From the NCBI RefSeq assembly GCF_038502225.1, contig NC_091298.1:38120140-38184139 (forward strand): 64,000 nt of DNA, in the 5' to 3' direction. The notes beneath the pieces are model-generated. The model made no database searches, was not told the origin of the DNA, and saw only the letters and a list, made by a program, of their open reading frames with translations. This DNA comes from Cherax quadricarinatus. Lineage: Eukaryota > Arthropoda > Malacostraca > Decapoda > Parastacidae. The position numbers and the translations under genes were made by a program. Positions 41,133-55,845 of this stretch are shown piece after piece (the first letter of the stretch is position 1; every line of letters starts with the position of its first letter).

Positions 41133-41165
41133 GAGAGAGGAGAGGGAGAGAGACGGGGGGAAAGG
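40761..41165 (+). repeat. (GA)n-rich tract, LINE 5' leader side
   Basis: Strong purine bias (gagagaga with gaaaga and ggga interruptions), i.e. (CT)n on the LINE strand. It could be the expanded 5' leader of copy C or the target site. Confidence 0.85.
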
Positions 41166-41189
41166 AAGGGCTATAGGGTCACTTCACAG

Positions 41190-41222
41190 GAAGGTGTAAA
41201 ATCCTGTATATGTGTATGTGTC

Positions 41223-41309
<87 letters not shown>

Positions 41310-41325
41310 ATATGTGTGTGTGTGC

Positions 41326-41400
<75 letters not shown>
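41190..41400 (+). repeat. (GT)n tract
   Basis: About 200 bp of GT with gcatat interruptions. Confidence 0.97.
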
Positions 41401-41402
<2 letters not shown>

Positions 41403-42190
41403 ACAGCTATTCAAGTGCCTAACAGCAGAGCTGTCCTTACCTAATGTGTGTGCATATGTTTATGTAAACAGTCCTTATTTCCCACGTATGTACTACATAT
41501 GTATTGTATATGTACCCGATCTCTTGGTTCCCACTGTACTGTCTTATGCGTTTAAAATTACGTTCAAAAATAAATACACTAGGCTTCGCCTATATGCCGC
41601 TACCTCTAAATTCTATTTAATGCCAGTAAATGCTGCTTATTCTAATTCTGATAGCTCGAGGAGAGTGACCCCCAATTCCAGCTAGAGACAGGTACTATTG
41701 ACCCCATGCAACTCAAACTAGGTGAATATTACTTGCGGCTGGCAGTGGAGTAATGTTGCGGGTCTGTCCTGTCCCAGAAGTTGATGTTTGATGCTTCTCG
41801 GTAATTTTTCCACTAACTTCCTGTATGCACTATAGTCTCTAGCTCTTCTAATTTTTTCACTCACTCACTGTATTTACTGACACATCTATACATATCTCTT
41901 ATCTCCCTGGTCTTGAGTCGCACTTATTCTTCAAAATACCCCACTGCGTTATTATGGCAACACTATTCAGGCCAGACACAACCGTTCACCCTTCCAACGG
42001 CCCTCACTAAACACTCAGCCAATATTTCCTTTGTTTTCTTTTCTGTAATCACTTATATTTCCTTTTTTCGGGGCTTAAGTGATTATATGCACTCTTATGC
42101 GTGCACACGCCTATATCCCACACTCTATTCCTTATGGCACAGTCAGAAATTACCACCAAAACACGAGCTCAAACCGCGTGACTCCTCCAC

Positions 42191-42192
<2 letters not shown>
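41401..42192. other. Unique spacer in the LINE cluster
   Basis: No recognisable gene or repeat. Short ORFs lack domains. Confidence 0.4.
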
Positions 42193-42247
<55 letters not shown>

Positions 42248-42253
42248 TGTGTG
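42193..42253 (+). repeat. (GT)n tract
   Basis: Short GT tract directly against the 3' terminus of LINE copy D. Confidence 0.95.
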
Positions 42254-43906
<1,653 letters not shown>

Positions 43907-43983
43907 CACCTAATTGTACTCACCTAATTGTGGTTGCAGGGGTCGAGACTCAGCTCCTGGCCCCGCCTCTTCACTGATCGCTA

Positions 43984-45450
43984 CTAGGTCATCTCCCTCT
44001 CTGCTTCCTGAGCTTTGTCATACCTCTTCTTAAAACTATGTATGGTTCCTGCCTCCATTACTTCACCTGCTAGGCTATTCCACTTCCTGACGACTCTATG
44101 ACTGAAGAAATACTTCCTAACGCCCCTTTGACTCGTCTGAGTCTTCAGCTTCCAGTTGTGACCCCTTGTTTCTGTGTCCCATCTCTGGAACATCCTATCT
44201 CTGTCCACCTTGTCTATTTCCCGCAGTATATTGTATGTCGTTATCATTTCTCCCCTGACCCTTCTGTCCTCCAGTGTCGTCAGACCGATTTCCCTCAACC
44301 TTTCCTCGTACGACATTCTCCTGAGCCTTGTTGCAAACCTTTGTACTATCTCTAACTTCTTGACGTGCTTGACCAGGTGTGGGTTCCCTACTGGTGCTGC
44401 ATACTCCAGTATGGGCCTAACATATACAGTGTACAGTGTCTTGAACGATTCCTTATTAAGGTATCGGAACGCTATTCTCAGGATTGCCAGGCGCCCGTAT
44501 TCTGCAGCAGTTATTTGGTCGATGTGTGTGTCCGGTGACGTGCTCGGTGTTATGGTCACCCCAAGGTCTTTCTCCACCAAGCCTATACTCTGTCTGCGGT
44601 CTTCTTTGCCCCTCCCCAATCTTCATGACTTTGCATTTGGCAGGGTTAAATTCGAGAAGCCAGTTTCTGGACCACATGTCCAGCCTGTCCAGGTCTCTTT
44701 GCAGTCCTGCCTCATCCTCATCCGATTTAATTCTTCTCATCAACTTCACATCATCTGCAAATAGGGACACTTCAGAGTCTATTCCTTCCATCATGTAGTT
44801 TGCATATATCAAAAATAGCACTGGTCCTAGAAATGACCCCTGTGGGACCCCGCTCGTCACAGGCGCCCACTGTGATACCTCTTCACATACCATGACTCGT
44901 TGCTGCCTCCCTGTCAGGTATTCCCTGATCCACTGCAGTGCCCTCCCTGTTATATGCGCCTGATCCTCCAGCTTCTGCACTAATCTCTTGTGGGGAACTG
45001 TATCGATGGCCTTCCTGCAGTCTAGGAAAACGCAGTCAACCCACCCCTCTCTCTCGTGTCTTACTTCTGTTACCTTGTCATAAAACTCCAGGAGGTTTGT
45101 GACACAGGATTTGCTTCCATGAACCCATGCTGGTTTTCATTTATAATCTTGTTCCGTTCCAGGTGTTCCACCACTCTCCTCCTGATGATCTTCTCCATGA
45201 CTTTGCACACAATACATGTCAGAGACACAGGTCTGTACTTTAGTGCCTCATTTCTGCTTCCTTTCTTAAATATGGGGACTACATTTGCTGTCTTCCATTT
45301 CTCAGGTAGTTGCCCAGTTTCAAGGGATGTGTTGAAGATTGTGGTTAGGGGCACGCACAGCATCTCTGCTCCTTCTCTTAGGACCCATGGGGAGATGTTG
45401 TCCGGTCCCATCTCCTTTGAGGTATCAAGGTCACTTAGCAGCTTCTGCAC
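43984..45450 (-). pseudogene. CR1-B reverse transcriptase (copy E), frameshifted
   Basis: Three frame segments: 45450-45070 (MQKLLSDLDTSKEMGPDNIS, WKTANVVPIFKKGSRNEALK), 44980-44456 (TSGVPQGSFLGPVLFLIYAN, SLFADDVKLMRR, WLLEFNPAKCKVM) and 44619-43984 (KDLGVTITPSTSPDTHIDQI, RPILEYAAPVGNPHLVKHVK, RKYFFSHRVVRKWNSLAGEV). Motif A at about 45010-44990 is altered (KAIDTVPHKRL, usually KAFD). Frame changes near 45060 and 44570; a short deletion accompanies the second. Confidence 0.85.
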
Positions 45451-45857
45451 CTCCTCATCAGTTGTTCATATGTCCTCCAATACTTGTTGGTATATTCCGT
45501 CTTGATGTTCCCTTCTGTGCTGCCTTCCCACAGCCCTTCCTGTCTCTACTATGAAAACTTCCTGAAATCTCCTGTTTAGCTCCTCACATACCTCCTGATC
45601 ATTTCTTGTGAGTTCTCCACCTTCTGTCCTCAATCTGATCACCTGGTCTTAGACTGTTGTCTTCCTCCTGATGTGGCTATGCAACAGTTTCGGGTCAGTC
45701 TTGATTTTCGATGCTATGTCATTTTCATACAGTCGCTGGGCCTCCCTCCTTACCTGTGCATACTCGTTCCTGGCTCTGCGACTGATCTCCCTAGTTTCGT
45801 GTGTTCTCTGCCTTCTGTACTTTTTTCCATTCTCTATTGCACTTTGTTTTTGCCTCC

Positions 45858-46512
45858 CTACACCGTCGGGTAAACCAGGACTCGGTCTGGTCTTCCCATT
45901 GTTTCTGTTGCCCTTGTTAATAAACTTTTCCTCTGTCTTCTTGCATTTTTTGTTACATATTCCATCATTTCGTTAACTGACTTTCCTGCCAGTTCTCTGT
46001 ACCACGGAACCTCCTGCAGGAAGTTTCTCAACCCTATGTACCCCCCTCTTTTATAGTCAGGCTTTTCCCATTCGACTCCTGTTACTCTCTCCACTTGCAA
46101 CTCTACTATGTATTCAAAGCACAGAACCACGTGGTCGCTAGCTCCTAGGGGACTCTCACACGTGATGTCCTCAATGTCTGAACTGCCCAGGGTGAACACA
46201 AGGCCCAATCTTGCTGGTTCATCCTCCCCTCTCACTCTGGTAGTGTCCTTAACATGTTGGTGCATGAGGTTTTCCTGCACCACGTCCAACATCTTGGCTC
46301 TCCATGTTTCGGGACCCCCATGTGGCTCCAGGTTTTCCCAGTCAATCTCCCTGTGGTTGAAATCGCCCATAACCAGCAACTTTGCTCTGCTGGAGTGAGC
46401 TCTTCTTGCCACCTCAGCAAGTGTGTCCACCATTGCTCTGTTGCTCTCTTCATATTCCTCTCTTGGCCTCCTGCAGTTCTGTGGTGGATTATACATCACT
46501 GCAATGACCACC
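45858..46512 (-). pseudogene. CR1-B endonuclease, C-terminal two thirds (copy E)
   Basis: Begins directly after the (CA)n at KVVIAVMYNPPQNCRRPREE, then KLLVMGDFNHREIDWENLEP, GLVFTLGSSDIEDITCESPL, GASDHVVLCFEYIVELQVER and the linker. Catalytic blocks GDFNH and SDH are kept; the N-terminal ones are lost by truncation. The upstream poly(TH) reading is translated microsatellite. Confidence 0.85.
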
Positions 46513-47617
<1,105 letters not shown>

Positions 47618-47917
47618 TACTCACCTAGTTGTACTCACCTAGTTGAGGTTGCGGGGGTCGAGTCCGAGCTCCTGGCCCCGCCTCTTCACTGATCGCTACT
47701 AGGTCACTCTCCCTGAGCCGTGAGCTTTATCATACCTCTGCTTAAAGCTATGTATGGATCCTGCCTCCACTACATCGCTTCCCAAACTATTCCACTTACT
47801 GACTACTCTGTGGCTGAAGAAATACTTCCTAACATCCCTGTGGTTCATCTGTGTCTTCAGCTTCCAACTGTGTCCCCTTGTTACTGTGTCCAATCTCTGG
47901 AACATCCTGTCTTTGTC
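47618..47917 (-). mobile_element. CR1-B LINE copy G (3' end only)
   Basis: tactcacctagttgtactca 3' end to a truncation at cctgtctttgtc. Encodes MNHRDVRKYFFSHRVVSKWN and SIHSFKQRYDKAHG. Closest in text to copy C (KQRYDKA, GSIHSF). Confidence 0.87.
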
Positions 47918-48033
47918 TTTGTGTGTGTGTGTGTGTGTGTGCTCAACTAGGTAGCTGTGGTTGCAGGGGTCGAGTCACAGCTCCTGGCCCCGCCTCTTCA
48001 CTGGCCGCTACTAGGTCACTCTCCGTGTAGGGG
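47918..48033 (-). mobile_element. GT run plus CR1-B copy H (3' stub)
   Basis: GT repeat 47920-47941, then gctcaactaggtagctgtgg ttgcaggggtcgagtcacag, about 90 bp of LINE 3' end, ending in a run of G at 48031-48039. Confidence 0.8.
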
Positions 48034-48039
48034 GGGGGG

Positions 48040-49060
48040 AGGTGTTAGTGTGAGTGTGTGCGATAGTGTGTGGGTGAGAGCATGAGGGATGGGAGTAGTG
48101 AAGGTTTGCTGGATTGTGAATATTGCTAGATGCTAGTAATCGAGGCTGTCTTTTGATGTCGTTGACTTTATTGTGTCTTGTGTGCCAGCCCTTGGTTTTG
48201 GAACAGTTAAGTCCATGTAGGATTGCGCATCTCCGCAAATACATGTATATTCTGTTCAAATTAGGGCAGCAAGACGGAGAGCCACTGCAATACAGAGTGT
48301 TAGGGTCGAGGCGTGTTCCTATTGCCGAAATGGGAACTGTATGGAGGAAGTCCCCAAAGTGAGGTGCGCTCACAGCTTAAGCACAACCTCGTTGTGCTGA
48401 AACAGGTGGCTTACCAGTGGTCCATATAATGGCCATTTAACGAGAGCTATTCAATATTTTGTTCAGTTGCTCATGGTTGTGGTCTATGGCTATCTCTGAA
48501 AATCGCTTCTTTGATCATTTCACAAGAAAGTCTCCGTCACTGAAGGCCTTGAATGTTTGATCTTTCAATTTTTAACCTCTTGGCTATAAACGGAAACCCA
48601 ATGAACTTATATGTAATTGTAGGGAAAAAAGATGTGAAAGAAACTGCAAGATGTCCAGATATATAATTAAATCTTGCTTTTATTTTGGGATCGAATAAAA
48701 GTCAGCAGGACTGCCTGAGATTACATAATGAGGGTTCTAACGTTGACTGTTGAAACAGCTACCATGGAACCAGCCCATTTATTTATATGGCAACTCATAT
48801 GCTTCTTAAAGAAGGCTTGTCAAAACAACACGCTGCATTACCTTATGAGAATACCTTGGTTTGTTCTTTCAAAGAATAATGGGTTCGTCCAATTGAATGT
48901 CTTTATTAATAATATGCATTACTTTTTCAAAAGCCCGTTGCTTAACAGCGTCTTGAATTATTCTATTTTCCGTCTCATTAGCATCGTATCAGCGCCGAAA
49001 CTCCGTAAAAAAACAGCGTGTGTGTTATTTAAGCTCTATCACATGATCACCAATTGCAGG

Positions 49061-49061
<1 letters not shown>
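48040..49061. other. No gene recognised
   Basis: Unique-looking DNA. Short ORFs on both strands around 48011-48373 do not show a domain I can name. Confidence 0.35.

Positions 49062-49115
<54 letters not shown>
49062..49115 (+). repeat. (ATA)n microsatellite
   Basis: About 18 ataat-type triplets. Confidence 0.95.
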
Positions 49116-49116
<1 letters not shown>

Positions 49117-49229
49117 CTACAGAGATCTAGATGACGTCAATCATATACTGTATGGAAAGCCCCTGAGTTTGTAGAGGATTTTGGGCAACTTAGGTTAATT
49201 TTATTCCTAGGCTGCGACCCACAGCAGTC

Positions 49230-49353
49230 AACTAACATTCAGGTACCTACTTGCTGCTAGTTGAGTAGAATTATTATTATTATTATTATTATCAAAAAGA
49301 AGCGCTAAGCCACAAGGGCTATACAGCGTAGTTGAGTAGAAACAGCAGGTGTC
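49230..49353 (+). repeat. SINE-tail-like unit, interrupted
   Basis: attcaggtacctacttgctg, ctagttgagtagaa ... acagcaggtgtcttaa matches the units of the 7940-15262 array. It is split by the SINE at 49271-49329. Confidence 0.6.
49271..49329 (-). mobile_element. Short SINE with 12-bp target duplication
   Basis: (ATT)n, then atcaaaaagaagcgctaagc, cacaagggctatacagcgt. agttgagtagaa at 49259-49270 and 49330-49341 is a perfect duplication. The (AAT)n tail shows minus orientation. Confidence 0.85.
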
Positions 49354-49357
49354 TTAA

Positions 49358-49563
49358 CCCTTAAACTGTCCAAACGTAGATCTACGTTTTTTCAACATTT
49401 GCATGTAAAAAAAGTAGACCTTTTTTTTTACATTTGAAAACGTGTAAAAAAGCTTTGATCTACTTTTTTTTTTGTTATATATGAAAATATGTTAAAAAAC
49501 GTAGATCTACTTTTGGAGCACTATGCATGTGAACATAGATCTGTTTGGACAGTTTAATAAGGG
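49358..49563. mobile_element. piggyBac-type MITE
   Basis: TTAA at 49354-49357 and 49564-49567. Terminal inverted repeats ccc(t)taaactgtccaaa(c) and its inverse with gtttggacagtttaataagg g. The interior repeats cgtagatctac in both orientations. No ORF; 206 bp. TTAA duplications with CCC...GGG ends are characteristic of piggyBac elements. Confidence 0.8.
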
Positions 49564-49567
49564 TTAA

Positions 49568-49720
49568 GGAAACGCCCCATGTTTCCAGCCGTGCGGGGAA
49601 TTGAACAATGGACACTTAAATATGTGAGTTACCACTCGCTAACAATGTTACCAACCGTGCGGGGATCAAACTACTAGCACTAAATGTGTTAGCTCCCGAT
49701 ACGCTAACAATCGCGCTTTG
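49568..49720 (-). repeat. tRNA-like SINE heads, degenerate
   Basis: Two tandem pieces with cagccgtgcggggaattgaa and ccaaccgtgcggggatcaaa; on the minus strand these are B-box-like GTTCAATTCCCC and GATCCCC. They adjoin the SINE-tail unit, linking that unit to a tRNA-derived SINE. Confidence 0.5.
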
Positions 49721-50969
49721 GAATGTGATCTTTATTCATTGACAGTGCTTTCTGCTTCACTTCGTCGGCAAGTCTGACCTGGAATTTATGGAGGGTCGAT
49801 TCAAGGTGCCCTTCTTGTTACAAAACAAGCATAACTTTGGACCAACAGCTACTGAAATACCTGCTGATCCTGGCTCCCTTGTAGCTTTTATTTCTTAACT
49901 TGAATATGAAGACAGAAGATACTGCAATATGTAATTTCGAGAATTCCGCAGGCAATTCTTGTTGCATTTGTCATACTGCATAGTTAGGTCTTCAACAAAG
50001 CATAAATCAAGAGTCAGTTTTTCTATAGTTACTCTCCCACTGAGAATGGTTTCATAAACGGTGAATATCTTATTTTTACCATAAACTGGACAATTAGGTT
50101 CATCTTCTGATTTTATCTGACACAGCAAATATCGAGACCAATTCATTACGATGAGATTTTATAAAGAACCTATAAAACAGACAAAGAATCACATTAAATA
50201 CCTGAGGTTACGGTGGTATAATAGTGCTTACATACATCCTACAGTGTATAGAACAACCACTGTAAAACAATATTGAACTTCCAAGCACTTCCGTGATTTC
50301 CCACAATGTTAGAAATCACCAAAGCGCTTCGAAATTCACTATTTTCTTCACAGTGATTGTTGTGAATATTGTGATATCACCTGTGTACTCTGGTCTCATT
50401 GCACAGCCTGCAGTATATGGGAAATACATGACGTAACTGACATAATTTTTTAACTAGCCTATCCAAACAAATCCTAACATAACTTTACCAAACCAATTTA
50501 AATCAAGCCAAATCATCCAAACAAAGTTAACCTAACGTAACAAATAATTACCAAACTTCAGAAACTCAAACCTGTCTCCTAATATTGTTAATGTAGTGCA
50601 TGAGAATGTTTACAGTAATCCTGAGGTGTGATTCAGACGAGAGGCTAAAGTACCGCCCAGTGCCTAAACCCGGCCGTGGTGGTCAGAAATGAACACAATG
50701 TTCATCTTTCTTCATTTTACATCAGTTTAGAATGGTCATTTTGGTGTAATGTAAAAACTAATAAAATACCGTAAAATATTTATTGTAAAGAATGTTTCAT
50801 TATATTCTTCTGCATGCCCGTGGCTGCGATGAAAATACAAATTATTACATTTTGTCGATAGTTCGTAGGGTAAAAATAGTTATATGTGCCTCAGTTACAT
50901 TTAACAATGAAAATGACCATGAAATCTGAATCCTCAAGTCGTAAAACAAAATGAAATGATAACCATGCT
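49721..50969. other. No gene recognised
   Basis: AT-rich DNA. An 83-codon minus ORF (49895-50146) has no recognisable domain. Confidence 0.3.
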
Positions 50970-51872
50970 TGTGGAGACATTTTCTCCAGGAGGGGGGTAT
51001 AAGTCCCCTTCAGCCCTTTTCAGCCCTGAGGGGCCCAGCCCTCTCAGAAGGGGCAAGCATCTTGTTTACCAGCAGATGTTTAACCAGTGTGTATCAGTTA
51101 CGTTGTCACGCACTGTTGCAAAGTGTAGTTTAAATAAGATGCAATCAATATCTTACCTTAGCAGGACAATTAAGGAAAATCCTGCACCCACTTTATTACC
51201 ATGGTAAAGATAGTATACATTGTTGTCTATGCTTAGACAGCAAGAATCAAGCATTCTGCTTTGCTTCCTGGTGGAAGTTTGACAAGGAAGCGAAATGTAC
51301 TAGGTCAGCTTTTCCTTTATGTGCTAGGGGCTTTCGACCCTGCTAGGGCTCACATTGATGCCGAGATAACCAACAAAGAACACTGATCCGTGCATTTTTG
51401 TGCATAAAAGTATCTCAAAGACCTTATCAAGAGACTTACAGAGAAGTGTGATCAGCTTCTTTAGTGACATTATGGTGAACAAATCTTGATGAACAGTATA
51501 ACAACGAGTGTTGCAATCCTAACGGAGTGTGTGCGACATTTTTCAAAGAACACATCTGCTTCAGTCAAGACAACAGATCACTGGGTGCAACTATGGGTCA
51601 GCTACAAATATCCAGGTACATTTAATGGACATGGCAGGTGTAGGTCGGCTGCACAGCTGATATCCTTTTGTGTTTATTAATGTACCAATGCTCAGTGAAA
51701 CACGGACTTTTGAGTCCACACAAGTGAGCGTTCCAGTCAGCAATCAGTTTCTGAGATATGCTGACATAATACCCCCTAGGGGTAATTATACTCACCCACA
51801 TTTTAATTTCCAGCCCATTAAGGGATGCATACGACAGCTTCTCAAGACATCACCTGCAGGGACAGCTGTGTA
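50970..51872 (+). repeat. BEL/Pao solo LTR
   Basis: TGTGGAGACATTTTCTCC to GACAGCTGTGTA, 903 bp, aligned end to end with the LTR at 33555-34538 in opposite orientation. No internal sequence follows. I did not find a convincing target duplication. Confidence 0.8.
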
Positions 51873-51927
51873 GGAAAAAGCTGTCTTTCAAGATAAGTCC
51901 CCCTAAAGTTCACTATTTAATCTTATT

Positions 51928-51985
<58 letters not shown>
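51928..51985 (+). repeat. (GA)n microsatellite
   Basis: Pure GA repeat directly 5' of L-A copy 3. Confidence 0.95.
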
Positions 51986-51987
<2 letters not shown>

Positions 51988-53222
51988 TTTTGTGGCATTT
52001 ATGGATTTGGAAAAGGCGTATGACAAGGTGGATATGGGGGCATGTGGCAGATGTTGCAATTGTAATGAACAGGAGCTAGGTTATTGAAAGCAGTGAAAAG
52101 TTTTTACGAGGATAGTGAGGCTCAGGTTAGAGTACATAGGGGAGAGGGAGATTATTTCGCAGTAAAGGTAGGCCTTAGACAGGATGTGTGATGCTATTAT
52201 TGTTCCATATATTTTTAGATGGGGTTGTAAGAGAAGTAAATGCTCGGGTGTTAGATAAAGAATCTAACACAAAGTGGGAGTTTTCAAGGTTGCTCTTTGC
52301 TGATGACACTGTGCTTTTAGGAGATTCTGAAGAGAAGTTGCAGAAGTTGGTGCATAAGTTTGGTAGGGTATGTAAAAGAAGAAAATTAAATGTGAATATA
52401 GGAAACAGTAAGGTGATGAGGATAACAAAAAAATTAGGTAACGAAAGACTGGATATCAGATTGGACGGAGAGAGTATGGAGGAGGTGAATGTATTCAGAT
52501 ATAGGAGTTGACTTGTAAGCATATGGGTTTATGAAAGATGAGGTGAATCATAGAATTGACGAGGGGAAAAAGGCGAGACGTACACTGAGGTGTCTAGAGA
52601 CAAAGAATTTTATCCATGGAAGCAAAGAGGGGAATGTATGAGAGTGTAGTTACACGAACGTGCTTATATGGGTGTGAAGCATGGGTGGTGAATGTTGCAA
52701 CAAGGAGAAGGCTGGAGGCAGTGGAGATGTCATGTCTGAGGGCAATGTGAAGTGTGACTCTAATGCAGAGAATCCTTAGTTTGGAAATTAGGAGGAGGAG
52801 CGGGATTACCAAAACTATTATCCAGTGAGCTGAAGAGTTGTTGAGGCGGTTCGAACATGTTGAGAGGATTGAACGAAATACAATGATTTCGAAAATGTAT
52901 AAGTCTGTAGTGGATGGAAAACATGGTAGGCTCTTGGATATCCAGCAAACAAGTTAGATAGGAGCAAATGAAGACAAATGGTTTTCAATACTTGACCCGC
53001 TGTTGGAGTGTGAGCAAGGTATTATTTATGACGGGAATCAAGGAAACCGGCAGGCCGGACTTAAGTCATGGAGATGGGAAGTTTAGTGTCTGCACTCTGA
53101 AGGAGTGTGAATGTTACACTTTTATAACTGTAGTGTAAGCGTTCCTCTGGCAAGACAGTAATGGAGTGAATGATGATTTTTTTTTTTCGGGCCACCCTGC
53201 CTTGGTTGGAAACGACCGATTC
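51986..53222 (+). mobile_element. LINE L-A, copy 3 (RT palm to 3' end)
   Basis: Starts within motif A (VFVAFMDLEKAYDKVDM), with the catalytic aspartate present. ORF 52188-52511 has FLDGVVREVNARVLDKESN, LLFADDTVLLGDSEEKLQKL, LNVNIGNSKVM. The C-terminal part to about 52930 is frameshifted (GCEAWVVNVATRRRLEAVEM). The 3' UTR ends in cgggccaccctgccttggtt and a TAAA/TA tail. Motif B is damaged by a one-base deletion near 52180. Confidence 0.85.
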
Positions 53223-53438
<216 letters not shown>

Positions 53439-53695
53439 ATTTCATTTTATTTATTAAAACATCGGCCGATTCCCAGCAAGGCAGAGTGGCCCGAAAAAGA
53501 AAAACTTCACCATCATTCACTCCATCATCGTCTTGCCAGAAGGGTGCTTTACACTACAGTTTATAAAACTGCAACATTAACACCCCTCGTTCAGAGTGCA
53601 GCCACTGTACTTCCCATCACCAGGACTCAAGTCCGGCCTGCCGGTTTTCCTAAATCCCATCATAAATGTTACTTTGCTCACACTCCAACAGCACG

Positions 53696-54700
53696 TCAAG
53701 TATGAAAAACCATTTGTCTCCATTCACTCCTATCAAATACGCTCACGCACACTTGCTGGAAGTCCAAGCCCCTCTTTCCTATATTCACTTTTAATCTTAT
53801 TCTTTTACATACCCTACCAAATTCATCCACCAACCTCTGCAACTTCTCTTCAGAATCTTCCAGGAGCACAGTGTCATCAGTAAAAAGCAACTATGACAAC
53901 TCCCACTTTATGTTTGATTCTTTATCTTTTAACTCCACGCCTCTTGCCAAGACCCTCGCATTCACTTCTCTTACAACTACATCCATAAATATATTGAACA
54001 ACCATCGCGATATCACACATCCTTGTCTAAGGCCTACTTTTGATGGGAAATAATCTCCCTCTTTCCTACATACTCTAACTAGAGCCTCACTATCCTCATA
54101 AAAACTCTTCACTGCTGTCAGTAACCTACCTCCTATACCATACACATCTGCCAAACGTCTTTTTCAAATCCATAAATGCCACAAAAACCTCTTTAGCCTT
54201 ATCTAAATACTGTTCATTTATATGTTTCACTGTAAACACTTGGTCTACACCCCCTCCCCACCTTTCCTAAAGCCTCCTTGTTCATCTGCTATCCTACTCT
54301 CAGTCTTATTCTTAATTCTTTCAATAATAACTCTAACATATACTTTACCAGGTATACTCAACAGATATATCTCCCTATAATTTTTGCACTCTCTTTTGTC
54401 CCCTTTGCCTTTATACAAAGGAACTATGCATGCTCTCTGCCAATCCCTAGGTATCTTACCCTCTTCCATACATTTGTTAAATAATAGCGCCAACCACTTC
54501 AAAACTATATCCCCACCTGCTTTTAACATTTCTATCTTTATCCCATCAATCCCGGCTGCCTTACCCTCTTGCATTCTACTCACTGCCTCACGAACTTCCC
54601 CCACACTCACAACTGGCTCTTCCTCACTCCTAGAAGATGTCATTCCTCCTTGCCCTATACACGAAATCACAGCTTCCCTATCTTCATCTACATTTAACAA
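53696..54700 (-). pseudogene. LINE L-A reverse transcriptase (copy 4)
   Basis: 54700-54245: EMLKAGGDIVLKWLALLFNK, CMEEGKIPRDWQRACIVPLY, KNYREIYLLSIPGKVYVR. 54154-53891: GRLLTAVKSFYEDSEALVRV, GLRQGCVISRWLFNIFMDVV. 53890-53696: MLFTDDTVLLEDSEEKLQRL, RLKVNIGKRGL. Motif C reads FTDD. Frame changes near 54200 (through motif A) and 53890, and the C-terminus is lost. Confidence 0.82.
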
Positions 54701-55029
54701 TTCTTCAAAATATTCTCTCCATCTTCCCCATACCTATAACTCTCCCTTGAACAACTCTCCTCTGATATTTTTAACTGACAGATCCATTTGTTCCCTAGGC
54801 TTCCTCAACTTGTTAATCTCACTCCAAAACTTTTTCTTATTTTCAACCAAATTTGTTGATAACTACTGTCATTATGCCCTACATCATATCTTGTATACTT
54901 ATTTATCCTCTTTTTCTTAAAATATGTATTACCTATAACTAAGCCCCTTTTGATACAAAGTTCAGTCTAAGGGCTCCCATTATCATTTACACCTGGCACA
55001 CGAAACTTACCTACTACACCCTCTCTAAA

Positions 55030-55280
55030 TGTTTATCTAAATGTTTATACCATAATTATTCTTTTACTTGGTTCAAACGTTCCTATACATTCAGTTAACA
55101 TCTTCCAAAATCTTTCACTCTCCTCTACGCTCCTCTCTTCTCCAGGTACATACACGCTTATTATGACCCACTTTTCGCATTCAACCTTTATTTTAATCCC
55201 CTACCCCCTTCAGCTTTGTTTCGCTTAGGGCCAGGACATCCAACTTCTTTCCATTCATAACATCAGCAGTCTGAATCTGA
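55030..55280 (-). pseudogene. LINE L-A endonuclease fragment
   Basis: Minus strand: MNGKKLDVLALSETKLKGVG, then in another frame IKVECEKWVIISVYVPGEER, VEESERFWKMLTECI. The LSET block carries the catalytic glutamate of apurinic-type endonucleases. This places L-A among LINEs with this nuclease. Confidence 0.65.
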
Positions 55281-55434
55281 AGTACAACTTAGGTTTACTC
55301 TGTATATTCACGCCCACTACTGCACAACTTAGTTAAATAATATCCAATAACCAACGATAATGAGGCGTAGAACCAGGATGTCTTTGTGGAAATAAGACAG
55401 ACAGCGGTGATTGAGCAATCAGCTGATTTTTAGT

Positions 55435-55500
55435 AGTTATGGGGTAGCTATCTAGTTATGGGGTAGCTAGCTAGTTATGGGGTAGCTAGCTAGTTATGAA
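55435..55500 (+). repeat. 21-bp tandem repeat, 3 copies
   Basis: agttatggggtagctagcta g, three times with one base change. Confidence 0.9.
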
Positions 55501-55694
55501 CCAGCCATGTTGGAAGAAAGACCATCGTTGAAGTACAGCTGAGGAATAGGACTATCTCACAAGCTTCACCTGTCCCTGGAGCATCTAGAAGAGCACTGAC
55601 TATGCACATAATTAATATTCAGTTAATTGTGGTTGGGAGACGGTGAAAGAACAGTAATAATGAGGAAAACACTACAGTGGGCAAACTCATGCTG

Positions 55695-55845
55695 CGGATT
55701 ACAGTGATTTTCAACCTTCCTGCACAAGTGGACCACATTTGATGGTCAAATGTGAAATCAAAATTTCATGTGAGGGCCGCACCCATTTCCTAGAAGGGTC
55801 ACATGCGGCCGGCGGGCCGCACGTTGGGGACCGGGACCCCTGCAG
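55695..55845. repeat. Possible hAT-type MITE
   Basis: Left cagtgattttcaaccttcct, right ggtccccaacgtgcggcccg (minus strand), cagggg end. Resembles hAT non-autonomous ends, but the two ends match poorly and no 8-bp duplication was found. Confidence 0.35.

Larger units (their letters stand above)
53455..55330 (-). mobile_element. LINE L-A, copy 4 (with endonuclease part)
   Basis: Minus strand from the EN region near 55270 (MNGKKLDVLALSETKLKG) through linker and RT to the 3' UTR. The C-terminal coding region between the 3' UTR and LKVNIGK is deleted near 53768-53785. Convergent with copy 3. Confidence 0.85.

Noticed and set aside
48728..49174. 148-codon ORF with a polyisoleucine stretch
   Set aside because: The Ile run is the (ATA)n microsatellite; the rest has no recognisable domain.
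55695..55845. Confident hAT MITE call
   Set aside because: The ends are only weakly inverted and no 8-bp duplication is present; kept as low confidence only.
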